Shown: positions 16,748 through 25,619 of the stretch, piece after piece
Numbering within the stretch: position 1 is the stretch's first letter
Layout of the letters: each line of letters opens with the position of its first letter
Assembly: GCF_018130165.1 (NCBI RefSeq)
Contig: NZ_JAFCLZ010000023.1
Location: 62,001 to 126,000 of the forward strand
Origin: Bradyrhizobium sp. JYMT SZCCT0180
Lineage (GTDB): Bacteria; Pseudomonadota; Alphaproteobacteria; Rhizobiales; Xanthobacteraceae
DNA length: 64,000 nucleotides
Reading direction: 5' to 3'
Notes under the pieces: model-generated
What the model saw: the letters and a program-made list of their open reading frames with translations, nothing else
Databases searched by the model: none
What the model was told of the DNA's origin: nothing
Program-made: the position numbers and the translations under genes

Positions 16748-18289
16748 CTACCCCTTCGCCGCCTTCGGCCAATAGCGGTCCCGCAGATGCCGTTTCACCA
16801 GCTTGCCGGTCGGCGTGCGCGGCAGTTCGGCCTCGAAGTCGATGCTCTTCGGGCATTTGATCGGCGACAGATGTTTTCGGCAGAACAGGATCAGTTCGGC
16901 CTCGAGCTCCTTGCCGGCTTTGGCCATGTCGTGCGGCTGCACCACGGCCTTGACCTCTTCGCCCATTTCCTCGTTCGGCACGCCGAACACCGCGACGTCG
17001 GCGACACCCGGATGCGTGATCAGCACGTCCTCGGTCTCCTGCGGGTAGATGTTCACGCCGCCTGAAATGATCATGTAGCTCTTGCGGTCGGTGAGGTAGA
17101 GAAAGCCCTCGTCGTCGAGATAGCCGACGTCGCCGAGCGTCGACCAGCCGCGGTCGTTGTAGGCGCGTTTCGTCTTCTCGGGATCGTTGTGATAGGCGAA
17201 CACAGGCGCATCCGCAAAATACACCGTGCCGATTTGCCCGGTGGGAGCTTCCTGGTCGTTCTCATCGAGAATCTTGACCTTGCCGACCACGGCGCGGCCG
17301 ACGGTGCCGCGATGGCTCAGCCATTGCTGCGAGTTCGACACGGTGACGCCGTTGCCCTCGGAGCCGGCGTAATATTCGATCAGGATCGGTCCCCACCACT
17401 CGATCATCTTGGCTTTCACATCGACCGGGCAGGGCGCGGCGGCGTGGATCGCGCCCTTCAGCGTCGAGACGTCGTAGCGGGTGCGCACCTCGTCGGGCAG
17501 CTTCAGCATCCGCACGAACATGGTCGGCACCAGCTGCGATTGGGTGGCCTTGTATTTCTCGACCAGTTTAAGGAATTCCTCGGCGTCGAAGGATTCCATG
17601 ATGATTGACGTGCCGCCGAGGATGGTCGCCATCATGTTGAAGCGCAGCGGCGCCGCGTGATAGAGCGGCGCCGGCGACAGGTAGATGCTGTCAGCATTCA
17701 TGCCGCACATGTCGCCGCAGAGGACTTTCAGGAACTGGTTGGGCACGTCGATCCTGTTGCCCTCGAACGCCTTCTTGATGCCTTTCGGCCGCCCGGTGGT
17801 GCCCGACGAATACAGCATGTCGTAGCCGGCGACCTCGTCCGCGATCGGCGTCGTCGGTTGCGCAATCGCTTCCTTGTCCCAGGAACGAAAACCGGCCTGC
17901 GGCTCGTCGACCATGAAGAACAGCGGTTCGCCCGGCTCGCCCTTGATCAGCCCTTGCACCTTCTCGGCGCATTTCGGCGTGGTGATGAAGACCTTCGCGC
18001 CGCAATCCCTAATGATGTAGGCGATCTCGTCTTCCGTCAGATAGCGGCTGATCGCGGTGTAGTAGAGCCCGGCGCGCTGCGCCGCCCAGCAGATCTCCAT
18101 GAACGCCAGGCGGTTCTCCATCAGGAACGCGATGTGGTCGCCGGCCTTAAGGCCCAGCGCGCGGAACAGATGCGCGCCCTGGTTCGAGAGCTCATCCAGC
18201 TCGCGATAGGTGATCGCCTTGCCGGTCCCCGCCATCTGGTAGGCGATCTTGTTCGGATGCGAGCGGGCGTGGACGGTCGGATGGGTCAT
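16748..18289 (-). CDS. acyl-CoA synthetase (AMP-forming)
   Basis: 513 residues from the ATG at 18289 (MTHPTVHARSHPNK); longer in-frame N-termini encode a hairpin repeat and were rejected. ANL-family cores are present: A3 YSSGTTGRPKGI, A5 YAGSEGNG, A7 YLTDRKSYMIISGG region (A8), A10 PRTPTGKLVKR with the catalytic Lys. The class matches FadD/long-chain acyl-CoA or 4-coumarate-type synthetases. It adenylates a carboxylate then transfers CoA. It is on the strand of the thiolase (176 bp away, with a repeat between), so both may act in one beta-oxidation route. Confidence 0.87.
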   Translation of the reverse strand: MTHPTVHARSHPNKIAYQMAGTGKAITYRELDELSNQGAHLFRALGLKAGDHIAFLMENRLAFMEICWAAQRAGLYYTAISRYLTEDEIAYIIRDCGAKVFITTPKCAEKVQGLIKGEPGEPLFFMVDEPQAGFRSWDKEAIAQPTTPIADEVAGYDMLYSSGTTGRPKGIKKAFEGNRIDVPNQFLKVLCGDMCGMNADSIYLSPAPLYHAAPLRFNMMATILGGTSIIMESFDAEEFLKLVEKYKATQSQLVPTMFVRMLKLPDEVRTRYDVSTLKGAIHAAAPCPVDVKAKMIEWWGPILIEYYAGSEGNGVTVSNSQQWLSHRGTVGRAVVGKVKILDENDQEAPTGQIGTVYFADAPVFAYHNDPEKTKRAYNDRGWSTLGDVGYLDDEGFLYLTDRKSYMIISGGVNIYPQETEDVLITHPGVADVAVFGVPNEEMGEEVKAVVQPHDMAKAGKELEAELILFCRKHLSPIKCPKSIDFEAELPRTPTGKLVKRHLRDRYWPKAAKG

Positions 18290-18312
18290 GGGGTTCCTGA
18301 CACAATCAACGT

Positions 18313-18436
18313 GGTCGTCCCGGCGAACGCCGGGACCCATAACCACCGATTTGAATTGTTGAAACGAGCTGGAGCTCCAGCCCGGCATAACCACAAACTC
18401 CTGTGGTTATGGGTCCCGGCTCAAGGCCGGGACGAC
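18313..18436. repeat. GTCGTCCCGG inverted repeat
   Basis: Starts GTCGTCCCGGCGAACGCCGGGACCCATAACC and ends GGTTATGGGTCCCGGCTCAAGGCCGGGACGAC; copy of the 10635 family, lying between thiolase and acyl-CoA synthetase. Confidence 0.85.
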
Positions 18437-18465
18437 ACCATTGTTGTTGCGGCCAATTGCGATTC

Positions 18466-19638
18466 TTACAGCCGCTCCACAATCGTCACATTCGCCATGC
18501 CGCCGCCTTCGCACATGGTCTGCAGGCCGTAGCGCTTGCCCCGCTGCTGCAGTGCGTTGACCAGCGTGGTCATCAGCTTGGTGCCGGAGCCGCCGAGGGG
18601 ATGGCCGAGCGCGATCGCGCCGCCATTGACGTTGAGCCTTTCAGGATCGGCGCCGGTGGTCTTCAGCCACGCAACGGGAACTGCGGCAAAGGCCTCGTTG
18701 ACCTCGAACAGGTCGATGTCGCCAACCGACATGCCGGCCTTCTCCAGTGCGCGCTTGGTGGCGTGCAGGGGCGCGTCGAGCATGATCACGGGATCGCCGC
18801 CCATCATGGTGAGATGATGGATCCGCGCCAGCGGCTTGACGCCGAGCGATTTGAGGCCCTTTTCGTTGACGACCATCACGCCGGAAGCGCCGTCGCAGAT
18901 CTGGCTGGCGCTGGCGGCGGTGTGCTTGCCGTTCTCGGCGATCAGCTTGACGCCCTTGATGCCGTCGAGGCTGGCGTCGAAGCGGATGCCCTCGTCGATG
19001 TGGTGGGTGTCGGTCGAGCCGTCGGCGCGGGTGATCTGCAGCGAGACGATCTCGTCCTTGAACTTGCCGGCCTGCGTCGCCGCAATCGCGCGCTGGTGGC
19101 TGTTGTAGGAATAGGTGTCGAGCTCTTCCTTGGACAGACCGTATTTCTCCGCCATCATTTCAGCGCCTGTGAACTGGCTGAACATGATGTTCGGATACAG
19201 CTTCTCGATGCCCGGGCTCTTGTAATGGCCAAAGCCGTTCTTGGCCGGCAATGACGAGGCGAGCCCCATCGGCACCCGCGTCATCGATTCAACGCCGGCC
19301 GCGATCACGCAATCCATGGTGCCGGACATCACCGCCTGCGCCGCGAAATGCAGCGCCTGCTGCGACGAGCCGCACTGGCGGTCGATCGAGGTGGCGGGCA
19401 CGCTTTCCGGCAGCTTCGAAGCCATCACGGCGTTGCGGCCGATATTGTTGGACTGTTCGCCGGCCTGCATCACGCAGCCCATGATGACGTCTTCGACCTG
19501 CGCGGGATCGGCGCCGCTGCGGTCGATCAGGGAATCCAGCACGGAGGCGGCGAGATCGGCCGGATGCCAGCCTGCGAGACGTCCCCCCTTGCGGCCACCG
19601 GCGGTGCGAGCGGTGGCGACGATATAGGCCTCGGCCAT
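18466..19638 (-). CDS. acetyl-CoA C-acyltransferase (thiolase)
   Basis: 390 residues, GGGAGAA before the ATG. Thiolase residues: the acyl-enzyme Cys in SIDRQCGSSQQALHFAAQA (about 90), the His of GGAIALGHPLGGSG (about 348), and Cys of QTMCEGGGMANV (about 380). It cleaves 3-ketoacyl-CoA with CoA, releasing acetyl-CoA. It is divergently transcribed from the TetR gene (148 bp), in which lies a candidate operator. It is the only thiolase I see in the window, so may serve both catabolic blocks. Confidence 0.9.
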   Translation of the reverse strand: MAEAYIVATARTAGGRKGGRLAGWHPADLAASVLDSLIDRSGADPAQVEDVIMGCVMQAGEQSNNIGRNAVMASKLPESVPATSIDRQCGSSQQALHFAAQAVMSGTMDCVIAAGVESMTRVPMGLASSLPAKNGFGHYKSPGIEKLYPNIMFSQFTGAEMMAEKYGLSKEELDTYSYNSHQRAIAATQAGKFKDEIVSLQITRADGSTDTHHIDEGIRFDASLDGIKGVKLIAENGKHTAASASQICDGASGVMVVNEKGLKSLGVKPLARIHHLTMMGGDPVIMLDAPLHATKRALEKAGMSVGDIDLFEVNEAFAAVPVAWLKTTGADPERLNVNGGAIALGHPLGGSGTKLMTTLVNALQQRGKRYGLQTMCEGGGMANVTIVERL

Positions 19639-19710
19639 GTCTGTTCTCCCTGAATTGTTGTTGGATGGCTTTTGAATGATGGGCCGGATTTAAGGGGTGG
19701 CCCGGGATTT

Positions 19711-19730
19711 AGTCAATCAATCAATTAACT
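19711..19730. promoter_or_regulatory. imperfect palindrome, candidate TetR operator
   Basis: 20-bp AT-rich inverted sequence beginning AGTCAATCAATC and ending AATTAACT, with 14 of 20 positions symmetric (AGT...ACT outer ends). It sits in the divergent thiolase-TetR gap, where TetR regulators of acyl-CoA genes normally bind. Operator function is inferred. Confidence 0.5.
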
Positions 19731-19786
19731 CTTGAGTGCAGCCGCGGCATGCGCTTATGTGCGGCCGGATTTTCCGGCAGGCAGTG

Positions 19787-20455
19787 ATGGCATCTGAGTT
19801 GAATACCAGCATACCGACCAGACTTGCGGGCGGCAAAAACACCACCGCCGAGAAGCTGCTTGTGGCGGCAAGCGAGTTGATGATCGAGCGCGCCTCGATC
19901 GAGGTGTCGCTCTCCGACATCGCTCAGAAATCCGGCGTCAACGCCGCTTTGGTGAAATACCATTTCGGCAACAAGGACGGGCTGTTGCTGGCGCTGTTGG
20001 CGCGCGACGCCGCGACAGAAATGTCGCAGCTCGAATACCTGATCAGCCAGCCGATCTCGCCGACCGCAAAACTCAAGCTGCATATCGGCGGCATCATCCG
20101 TGCCTATTACCAGTTCCCGTACATGAACCGGCTGATCCACTATCTGCTGCATGAGAGCAGCACGGAAGCCGCCGACGAGGTGTCGAAATTCTTCGTCGCG
20201 CCCCTGCTGGAGTTCCAGAAGCGGCTGCTGGTGGAGGGCATCAAGGCCGGCGAGTTTCGCAACATCGATCCCGTGATGTTCTACACCAGCCTGGTCGGCG
20301 CCTGCGATCACCTGTTCTTCGGCCGCCACGCGATGTCGCGCGCGACCGGCGTCGGTCCGGTCACCGATGAAGTCTGCCGCCAGTACATCAAGCACATGGA
20401 AGCGCTGATCTGCGGCGGCGTGCTGAGTGAAAAGAAAGCCGCGAATGGCGAGTAG
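19787..20455 (+). CDS. TetR/AcrR-family transcriptional regulator
   Basis: 222 residues from the ATG at 19787 (GGCAGG upstream); a GTG 51 nt earlier is a weaker alternative. The N-terminal HTH (TTAEKLLVAASELMIERASIEVSLSDIAQKSGVNAALVKYHFGNKDGLLLALL, about 20-75) is of the TetR type. The C-terminal ligand domain is similar to FadR-like or acyl-CoA-responsive TetRs. It heads the plus-strand acyl-CoA catabolic cluster and faces a thiolase, so it most likely represses both in the absence of an acyl-CoA. The operator candidate is at 19711. Confidence 0.82.
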   Translation: MASELNTSIPTRLAGGKNTTAEKLLVAASELMIERASIEVSLSDIAQKSGVNAALVKYHFGNKDGLLLALLARDAATEMSQLEYLISQPISPTAKLKLHIGGIIRAYYQFPYMNRLIHYLLHESSTEAADEVSKFFVAPLLEFQKRLLVEGIKAGEFRNIDPVMFYTSLVGACDHLFFGRHAMSRATGVGPVTDEVCRQYIKHMEALICGGVLSEKKAANGE

Positions 20456-20544
20456 CGGATAGCGAATGGATCTCTTCCGTTCGCCGCTCCCTGTTTGCCA
20501 TTCGTAAAGTCCAGAGAAGAAACGCCCAAGGAAAGGTTTGTAAA

Positions 20545-21303
20545 ATGCAGTTGAATGATGTTGCCGTTCTCATCACCGGCGGTGGCTCCGGTCTCGGTGC
20601 CGCTACCGCCCGCGCCATGGCCGCCAAGGGCGCGAAAATCGGCGTGATCGACCAGAACAAGGAAAACGCCGAAGCCGTCGCCGCCGAAGTCAAGGGCGTC
20701 GCCCTGCATGCCGACGTCACCGACGAGGAAGCGATCAAGGCCGCGATCGCCAAAGCCGAAGCCGCGCACGGCATCGCGCGCGTGCTGATGAACTGCGCCG
20801 GCATCGGCGGCTCGCAGCGCACCGTCGGCAAGGACGGCGTCTATCCGCTGGCAAAATTCGTCCGCATCATCAACGTCAATCTGATCGGCACCTTCAACGT
20901 GCTGCGCCTGTTCGCCGAACGGCTCGCCACCGCGCCCCCGATCGGTGAAGAGCGCGGCGTCGCCATCAACACCGCCAGCGTCGCGGCCTATGAAGGCCAG
21001 ATCGGCCAGATCGCCTATTCGGCGTCGAAGGGCGGCGTCGTCGGCCTCACCCTGCCGGCCGCGCGCGACCTCGCCAGCCTCAAGATCCGCGTCAACACGA
21101 TCGCGCCGGGCCTGTTCCTGACGCCGCTGCTGATGGGATTGAACGAGGAAGCGCGAAAGAGCCTCGGCGCGCAGGTGCCGCATCCGGCACGCCTCGGCGA
21201 TGCTTCCGAGTACGGCAACCTCGCGGTCCACATCGTCGAGAACCCGATGCTCAACGGCGAGACCATCCGCCTCGACGGCGCCATCCGCATGGCGCCGCGG
21301 TAG
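20545..21303 (+). CDS. SDR: type II 3-hydroxyacyl-CoA dehydrogenase-like
   Basis: 252 residues, RBS AAGGAAAGG. The glycine motif TGGGSGLGAATARAMA, NCAGIGGS (NAG-like), and the active-site Tyr/Lys as AYSASKGGVVG (YxxxK) identify a classical short-chain dehydrogenase, with overall resemblance to HSD10/17-beta HSD10-type 3-hydroxyacyl-CoA dehydrogenases. It likely oxidises the 3-hydroxyacyl-CoA made by a crotonase. A paralogue with the same motif order is at 58467, in the lignin cluster. Confidence 0.85.
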   Translation: MQLNDVAVLITGGGSGLGAATARAMAAKGAKIGVIDQNKENAEAVAAEVKGVALHADVTDEEAIKAAIAKAEAAHGIARVLMNCAGIGGSQRTVGKDGVYPLAKFVRIINVNLIGTFNVLRLFAERLATAPPIGEERGVAINTASVAAYEGQIGQIAYSASKGGVVGLTLPAARDLASLKIRVNTIAPGLFLTPLLMGLNEEARKSLGAQVPHPARLGDASEYGNLAVHIVENPMLNGETIRLDGAIRMAPR

Positions 21304-21321
21304 GCCTTGTACTTTCCGCGA

Positions 21322-21438
21322 GTCGTCCCGGCGAAGGCCGGGACCCATACTCCGCGGCGGTTCTTGTTTTGAAGGTCTCTACGCCGTGCCGCCACGCAGC
21401 GGCACGGCGTATGGGTCCCGGCCTTCGCCGGGACGACG
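21322..21438. repeat. GTCGTCCCGG inverted repeat
   Basis: Copy of the 10635/18313 family lying between the SDR and the crotonase: GTCGTCCCGGCGAAGGCCGGGACCCATAC paired with GTATGGGTCCCGGCCTTCGCCGGGACGAC. Confidence 0.9.
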
Positions 21439-21453
21439 ACGGAGGAGCGCTTC

Positions 21454-22260
21454 GTGACTCAACCGCTGCTGATCGAACATGACGACGGGGTCGACCGGGT
21501 GACGCTCAATCGCCCCGAAAACCTCAACGCGCTCAACCCCGACATGATCGATGCGTTGAACGCCTATTTCGAAGGCCTGCAGCGCAACCGCACCACGCGC
21601 GTGGTGGTGCTGAAGGGCGCGGGCGCATCGTTCTGCGCCGGGCTCGATCTCAAACACGCGATGAAACGCCGCGCCGGGCAGCAGGAGCCGCCCGGCGTTA
21701 CCGAGTCGCTGGATTCGCAGCGCCGGATTGCCGACATCGTGATGCTGATGCGGCGTTGCCCGCAGCCGATCATTGCGCTGGTGCAGGGCGCCGCGGCCGG
21801 CGGTGGATTTGCGCTGGCGCTGGCGGCGGATATTCGCATCGCCACCAGATCGGCGCGGATGAACTGCGCCTTCATCAAGCTCGGGCTCGGCGGCTGCGAT
21901 ATCGGCACCAGCTATTTCCTGCCGCGGCTGGTCGGCGTCTCCGTGGCGTCGGAACTGATCCTCACCGGACGCTTCATCGGCGCCGACCGCGCGCTCGCGG
22001 TTGGGCTCGTGTCTGAAGTGGTTGAGGAAGGCGCGCTCGATGCGGCGGCGGAACCTTATGTCGAGGCAATGATGACGGCCTCGCCGGTGGGCCTCCGGCT
22101 CTCCAAGGAATGCCTCAATATGAGCGTCGATGCCGGCTCGATCGAAGCCGTGATCGCGATGGAAGACCGCAATCAGGTGCTGTGCAGTCGCTCGGAAGAA
22201 TTCAGCGAAGGCATCAGGGCCTTCCTTGAAAAGCGAAAGCCTGTCTATATCAAACGGTAG
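21454..22260 (+). CDS. crotonase-family protein (lacks canonical hydratase glutamates)
   Basis: 268 residues from GTG at 21454 with GGAGGAG upstream. Family marks: VTLNRPENLNALN, oxyanion loop FCAGLDLKHAM, AAAGGGFALALAADI and LGLGGCDIGTSYFLPRLVG. Rat hydratase Glu144 and Glu164 positions are occupied by Ala and a non-Glu residue, so straightforward enoyl hydration is unlikely; a different crotonase reaction (lyase, isomerase or thioesterase) is possible. 40 nt before the ligase at 22301; the two are certainly one operon. Contrast with the 55731 crotonase, which keeps both Glu. Confidence 0.83.
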   Translation: MTQPLLIEHDDGVDRVTLNRPENLNALNPDMIDALNAYFEGLQRNRTTRVVVLKGAGASFCAGLDLKHAMKRRAGQQEPPGVTESLDSQRRIADIVMLMRRCPQPIIALVQGAAAGGGFALALAADIRIATRSARMNCAFIKLGLGGCDIGTSYFLPRLVGVSVASELILTGRFIGADRALAVGLVSEVVEEGALDAAAEPYVEAMMTASPVGLRLSKECLNMSVDAGSIEAVIAMEDRNQVLCSRSEEFSEGIRAFLEKRKPVYIKR

Positions 22261-22300
22261 AAAAGGATCCGCAAAGGACCGAATTCCGGGAGACGCAATA

Positions 22301-24172
22301 ATGAGTGGGAATGCCGCCGCGGTGCTCACAAAACCCGGCTTTCGCAAGATCGAATGGCTGAAGCGCGACATCGATGTCGCGCGGCGGCCGGACGGCGTCA
22401 TCGTGCTGAAGTCGCGCATTCCGCTGCAGTCTTACGAGAAGCACATTCCGGCCTCGCTGGCGAAATGGGCGAAGCAAGCGCCCGAACGCATCTGGCTCGC
22501 GCAACGCGGCGGCGCGGACCGGCAATGGCGGAAAGTTTCCTACGGCGAAGCCAAGCGCACCGTCGACGGGCTGACGCAAGGCCTGCTCAACCTCGGCGTT
22601 GCAGATGGCCGCCCCGTTACCATCCTCTCCGGTAATTCGATCGAGCATGCGCTGATGACGCAGGCCGCGATGCAGGCGCGCCTGCCGGCGGCGCCGGTGT
22701 CGCCGGCCTATTCGCTGATGAGCCAGGATCATCTCAAGCTCAAATACCTCTTCGACCTGATCAAGCCTGCGGTCGTGATGGTGCAGGACGGGCCGACTTT
22801 CGAGAAGGCATTGAAGGCGCTCGACCTTGACGGCGTCACCGTCGTGCATGTGCTGCGGCCCTGCGAAGGCATCAACAGCGTGTCTTATGCCGATCTCGCG
22901 GCGACGCCGGTGACGAAGGCCGTGGACGAGTCGATCGCGCAAATCACGCCGGATACGATTGGAAAACTGCTGTTCACGTCGGGCTCGACCGGCATGCCCA
23001 AGGCCGTCATCAACACCCAGGAGATGATGTGCGCCAATGCGGCGATGATGATGCAGGTGCGGCCGCGCGATCCAAACGGGCCGATCGCGACCATGCTGGA
23101 CTGGATGCCGTGGAATCACACCATGGGCGGCAACGCGGCGTTCCATCCGATCCTGGTCGATGGCGGCACGCTCTATATCGACGACGGACGGCCGATGCCG
23201 GGCCTGTTCGAGGAGACCCTTCGCAATCTGCATGAGGTGTCGCCGACCTACTACGCCAACGTGCCTGCCGGCTATGCGGCGCTGGCGGCGGCGATGGAAA
23301 AGGACGAAGGCCTGTGCCGCAGCTTCTTCAGGAATCTGACCGTCATGGCCTATGGCGGTGCGCGGCTGCCCGACGATCTCTATGACCGCATGCAGGCGCT
23401 GGCGGTGAAAACCACCGGCGAGCGCATCGTGTTCTATACCGGCTGGGGCTCGACCGAGACCGCGCCGACCTCCACCGGCACTTATTGGGACACCGAGCGC
23501 GTCGGCCTGATCGGACTGCCGTTTCCCGGCGTCGAGCTGAAAATGGTGCCGTGCGGCTCGAAGTATGAGTTGCGGCTGCGCGGCATCAACGTCACGCCCG
23601 GCTATTTCGGCCAGCCTGATCTCACGAAGAAGATGTTCGACGAGGAAGGTTTTTATTGCATTGGTGACGCCGGCATCTTCGTTGACGACAACGATCCGTT
23701 GCAAGGCATCATCTTCGCCGGCCGCGTGGTCGAGGATTTCAAACTCACCACCGGCACTTTTGTGCACGTCGGCTCGCTGCGAACCGATGCGATCGCCGCC
23801 GCCACACCCGCGGTGCATGACGCGCTGGTCGCGGGACAGGACCGCGAATTCATCGGACTGCTGGCCTGGCCCAATCTGCACGCCTGCCGTCAACTCGTCG
23901 GCAATCCCGACGCGACGTTTGAAGACGTGGTCGGGCATCCCGAGGTGATCGCCTGCGTCAAGCGCGGGCTGCAGGCGCACAACGCCTCCTGCACCGGCAG
24001 CAGCATGCGAATCGCCCGCGCCATGCTGATGGCGGAGCCGCCTTCCATCGACGGCAACGAACTCACCGACAAAGGCTACATCAACCAGCGCGCCGGCTTA
24101 GAGCGCCGCGCCGCGCTGGTGGAGAGGCTTTACGCCGACAAGCCGGGAGACGACGTGATTGTACTGAAATGA
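22301..24172 (+). CDS. feruloyl-CoA synthase-like ligase
   Basis: 623 residues from the ATG at 22301 (GGGAGACGC upstream). The ANL A3 motif is LLFTSGSTGMPKAVINTQ, A5 is YTGWGSTETAPTS, and a C-terminal GNELTDKGYINQRAG. Length and the central region (PWNHTMGGN) match the feruloyl-CoA synthase (Fcs) family, which activates ferulate/p-coumarate. It is a paralogue of the ligase at 56528. Adjacent acyl-CoA dehydrogenases suggest that its substrate may be a saturated phenylpropanoid (dihydroferulate-type) rather than the unsaturated acid; this is inference. Confidence 0.85.
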   Translation: MSGNAAAVLTKPGFRKIEWLKRDIDVARRPDGVIVLKSRIPLQSYEKHIPASLAKWAKQAPERIWLAQRGGADRQWRKVSYGEAKRTVDGLTQGLLNLGVADGRPVTILSGNSIEHALMTQAAMQARLPAAPVSPAYSLMSQDHLKLKYLFDLIKPAVVMVQDGPTFEKALKALDLDGVTVVHVLRPCEGINSVSYADLAATPVTKAVDESIAQITPDTIGKLLFTSGSTGMPKAVINTQEMMCANAAMMMQVRPRDPNGPIATMLDWMPWNHTMGGNAAFHPILVDGGTLYIDDGRPMPGLFEETLRNLHEVSPTYYANVPAGYAALAAAMEKDEGLCRSFFRNLTVMAYGGARLPDDLYDRMQALAVKTTGERIVFYTGWGSTETAPTSTGTYWDTERVGLIGLPFPGVELKMVPCGSKYELRLRGINVTPGYFGQPDLTKKMFDEEGFYCIGDAGIFVDDNDPLQGIIFAGRVVEDFKLTTGTFVHVGSLRTDAIAAATPAVHDALVAGQDREFIGLLAWPNLHACRQLVGNPDATFEDVVGHPEVIACVKRGLQAHNASCTGSSMRIARAMLMAEPPSIDGNELTDKGYINQRAGLERRAALVERLYADKPGDDVIVLK

Positions 24173-24191
24173 AAGCCAAACTCTCTCCACT

Positions 24192-24297
24192 CGTCATTCC
24201 GGGATGCGCCGTTAGGCGCAGGCCCGGAATCCATTGGGCCGCACGTTCCTTGGCGCGATGGATTCCGGGCTCGCGCTTCGCGCGCCCCGGAATGACG
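24192..24297. repeat. CGTCATTCCGGGATGCGCC hairpin repeat
   Basis: Inverted element CGTCATTCCGGG...CCCGGAATCCA then GGATTCCGGG...CCCCGGAATGACG between the ligase and an acyl-CoA dehydrogenase. Confidence 0.82.
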
Positions 24298-24332
24298 GCA
24301 AATAAGATGACCGTAAGAAAAGGTGACACGCC

Positions 24333-25460
24333 ATGAATTTCGATTTCTCCGACGAACAAAAGCAGATGCGCGACGCGGCGAGGAAATTCCTCGCCGAGAA
24401 GTGCCCGCCGAAAGCGGTACGTGAGGTGCTGGACGGCAAGGCGACCTACGACAAGGCCTTGTGGAAGGGCCTCGCCGAGATGGGCTTTCTCGGCGTCGCG
24501 ATCCCCGAAGAGTTTGGCGGCGCCGGTGCCGGGCATCTCGAACTCTGCGTGATCGCCGAGGAAATGGGCCGCGCGCTGGCGCCGGTGCCGTTCTCCTCGA
24601 CGGTGTATCTCGCCGCCGAAGCGCTGCTGCTCGCGGGCAGCGACGCGCAGAAGCAGAAATGGCTGCCGAAGATCGCCGCCGGTGACGCGATCGGCACGCT
24701 GGCGCTGTTCGAGGGCAAGGGCAACCCGTCGCCGCAGGCGATCAAGTTGTCGGCCTCCGGCGGTACGCTGAGCGGCGTCAAGAAGCCGGTGCCGGATGGC
24801 GCCATCGCGGATTTCGCCGTCGTCGCCGCGCGCACCGGATCGACCGGCCGCGATGCCGATATCTCGCTGTTCCTGGTCGACCTCAAGGCCGGCGGCGTCG
24901 AGGTCAGGTCGCTGACCAACATCGATCCGACCCACGGCCAGGCCGAACTCACCTTTAGGAATTGCAAGGCCGAGCCGCTCGGCGCCGCCGGTGAGGGTTG
25001 GGGCATTCTCACCCAAGTGCTCGATCGCGCCGCGGTCCTGATGGCGTTCGAGCAGGTCGGCGGTTCCGACCGCGCGCTGGAGATGGGGCGTGATTACGCG
25101 CTCGACCGCATCGCCTTCGGCCGGCCGATCGGCTCGTTCCAGGCGGTGAAGCACATCCTCGCCGACATGTATGTCTCGGCAACGCTGGCGCGGTCGAATT
25201 GCTATTACGGCGCCTGGGCGCTCTCGACCAACGCCTCGGAATTGCCGGAAGCGGCCGCCGCCGCCCGCATCAGCGCGACGCAGGCGTTCCAGCATTGCTC
25301 CAAGAACAACATCCAGGTCCATGGCGGCATGGGTTTCACCTGGGAGTTCGACTGCCACATGTACTACCGCCGCGCCAACGCGACCGCGGTGACGCTCGGC
25401 AGTCTGTCCTATTGGGAAGATCAGTTGATCGACCGCATGCGCAAGAAGAACGCGGCTTAG
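24333..25460 (+). CDS. acyl-CoA dehydrogenase (small-subunit type)
   Basis: 375 residues, MNFDFSDEQKQMRDAARKFL start. Fold marks are the N-terminal helical domain, middle beta domain with FEGKGNPSP, and C-terminal helical domain VHGGMGFTWEFDCHMYYRR. The usual catalytic YEGT is absent, which is common in the small chain of two-subunit dehydrogenases (pimeloyl-CoA dehydrogenase PimD-like); the large-type genes at 25620 and 27020 may supply the other chain. It sits in the ligase operon. Confidence 0.83.
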   Translation: MNFDFSDEQKQMRDAARKFLAEKCPPKAVREVLDGKATYDKALWKGLAEMGFLGVAIPEEFGGAGAGHLELCVIAEEMGRALAPVPFSSTVYLAAEALLLAGSDAQKQKWLPKIAAGDAIGTLALFEGKGNPSPQAIKLSASGGTLSGVKKPVPDGAIADFAVVAARTGSTGRDADISLFLVDLKAGGVEVRSLTNIDPTHGQAELTFRNCKAEPLGAAGEGWGILTQVLDRAAVLMAFEQVGGSDRALEMGRDYALDRIAFGRPIGSFQAVKHILADMYVSATLARSNCYYGAWALSTNASELPEAAAAARISATQAFQHCSKNNIQVHGGMGFTWEFDCHMYYRRANATAVTLGSLSYWEDQLIDRMRKKNAA

Positions 25461-25470
25461 GAGTTTTCGT

Positions 25471-25600
25471 GTCCCGGACGCGGTGCAGCGTGCAACGCTG
25501 CTCCGCAGAGCTCAGATGCGCAATTGCGCATCGGGGGACCCACTGATGGACCCCGGATCAGCAGCGCACCGCTTCGCGCTGCGCAGCATCCGGGGAACGC
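25471..25600. repeat. GTCCCGGACGCGGTGCAGC / GGGGA hairpin repeat
   Basis: GTCCCGGACGCGGTGCAGCG... to ...CGCTGCGCAGCATCCGGGGAACG, with an internal GATGCGCAATTGCGCATC palindrome (18 bp perfect). Lies between two acyl-CoA dehydrogenase genes. Confidence 0.8.
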
Positions 25601-25619
25601 ACCGAGAGAGAAGAAAAAC

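Noticed and set aside
16748..16800. possible frameshift at the 3' end of the acyl-CoA synthetase
   Set aside because: The A10 Lys motif and the natural C terminus are in frame; no evidence of a shift.
18290..18394. longer N terminus for the acyl-CoA synthetase
   Set aside because: The extra residues read through a dispersed hairpin repeat and there is no ribosome site.
22250..23980. 576-residue minus-strand open frame
   Set aside because: Antisense to the CoA ligase; no family-like motifs.
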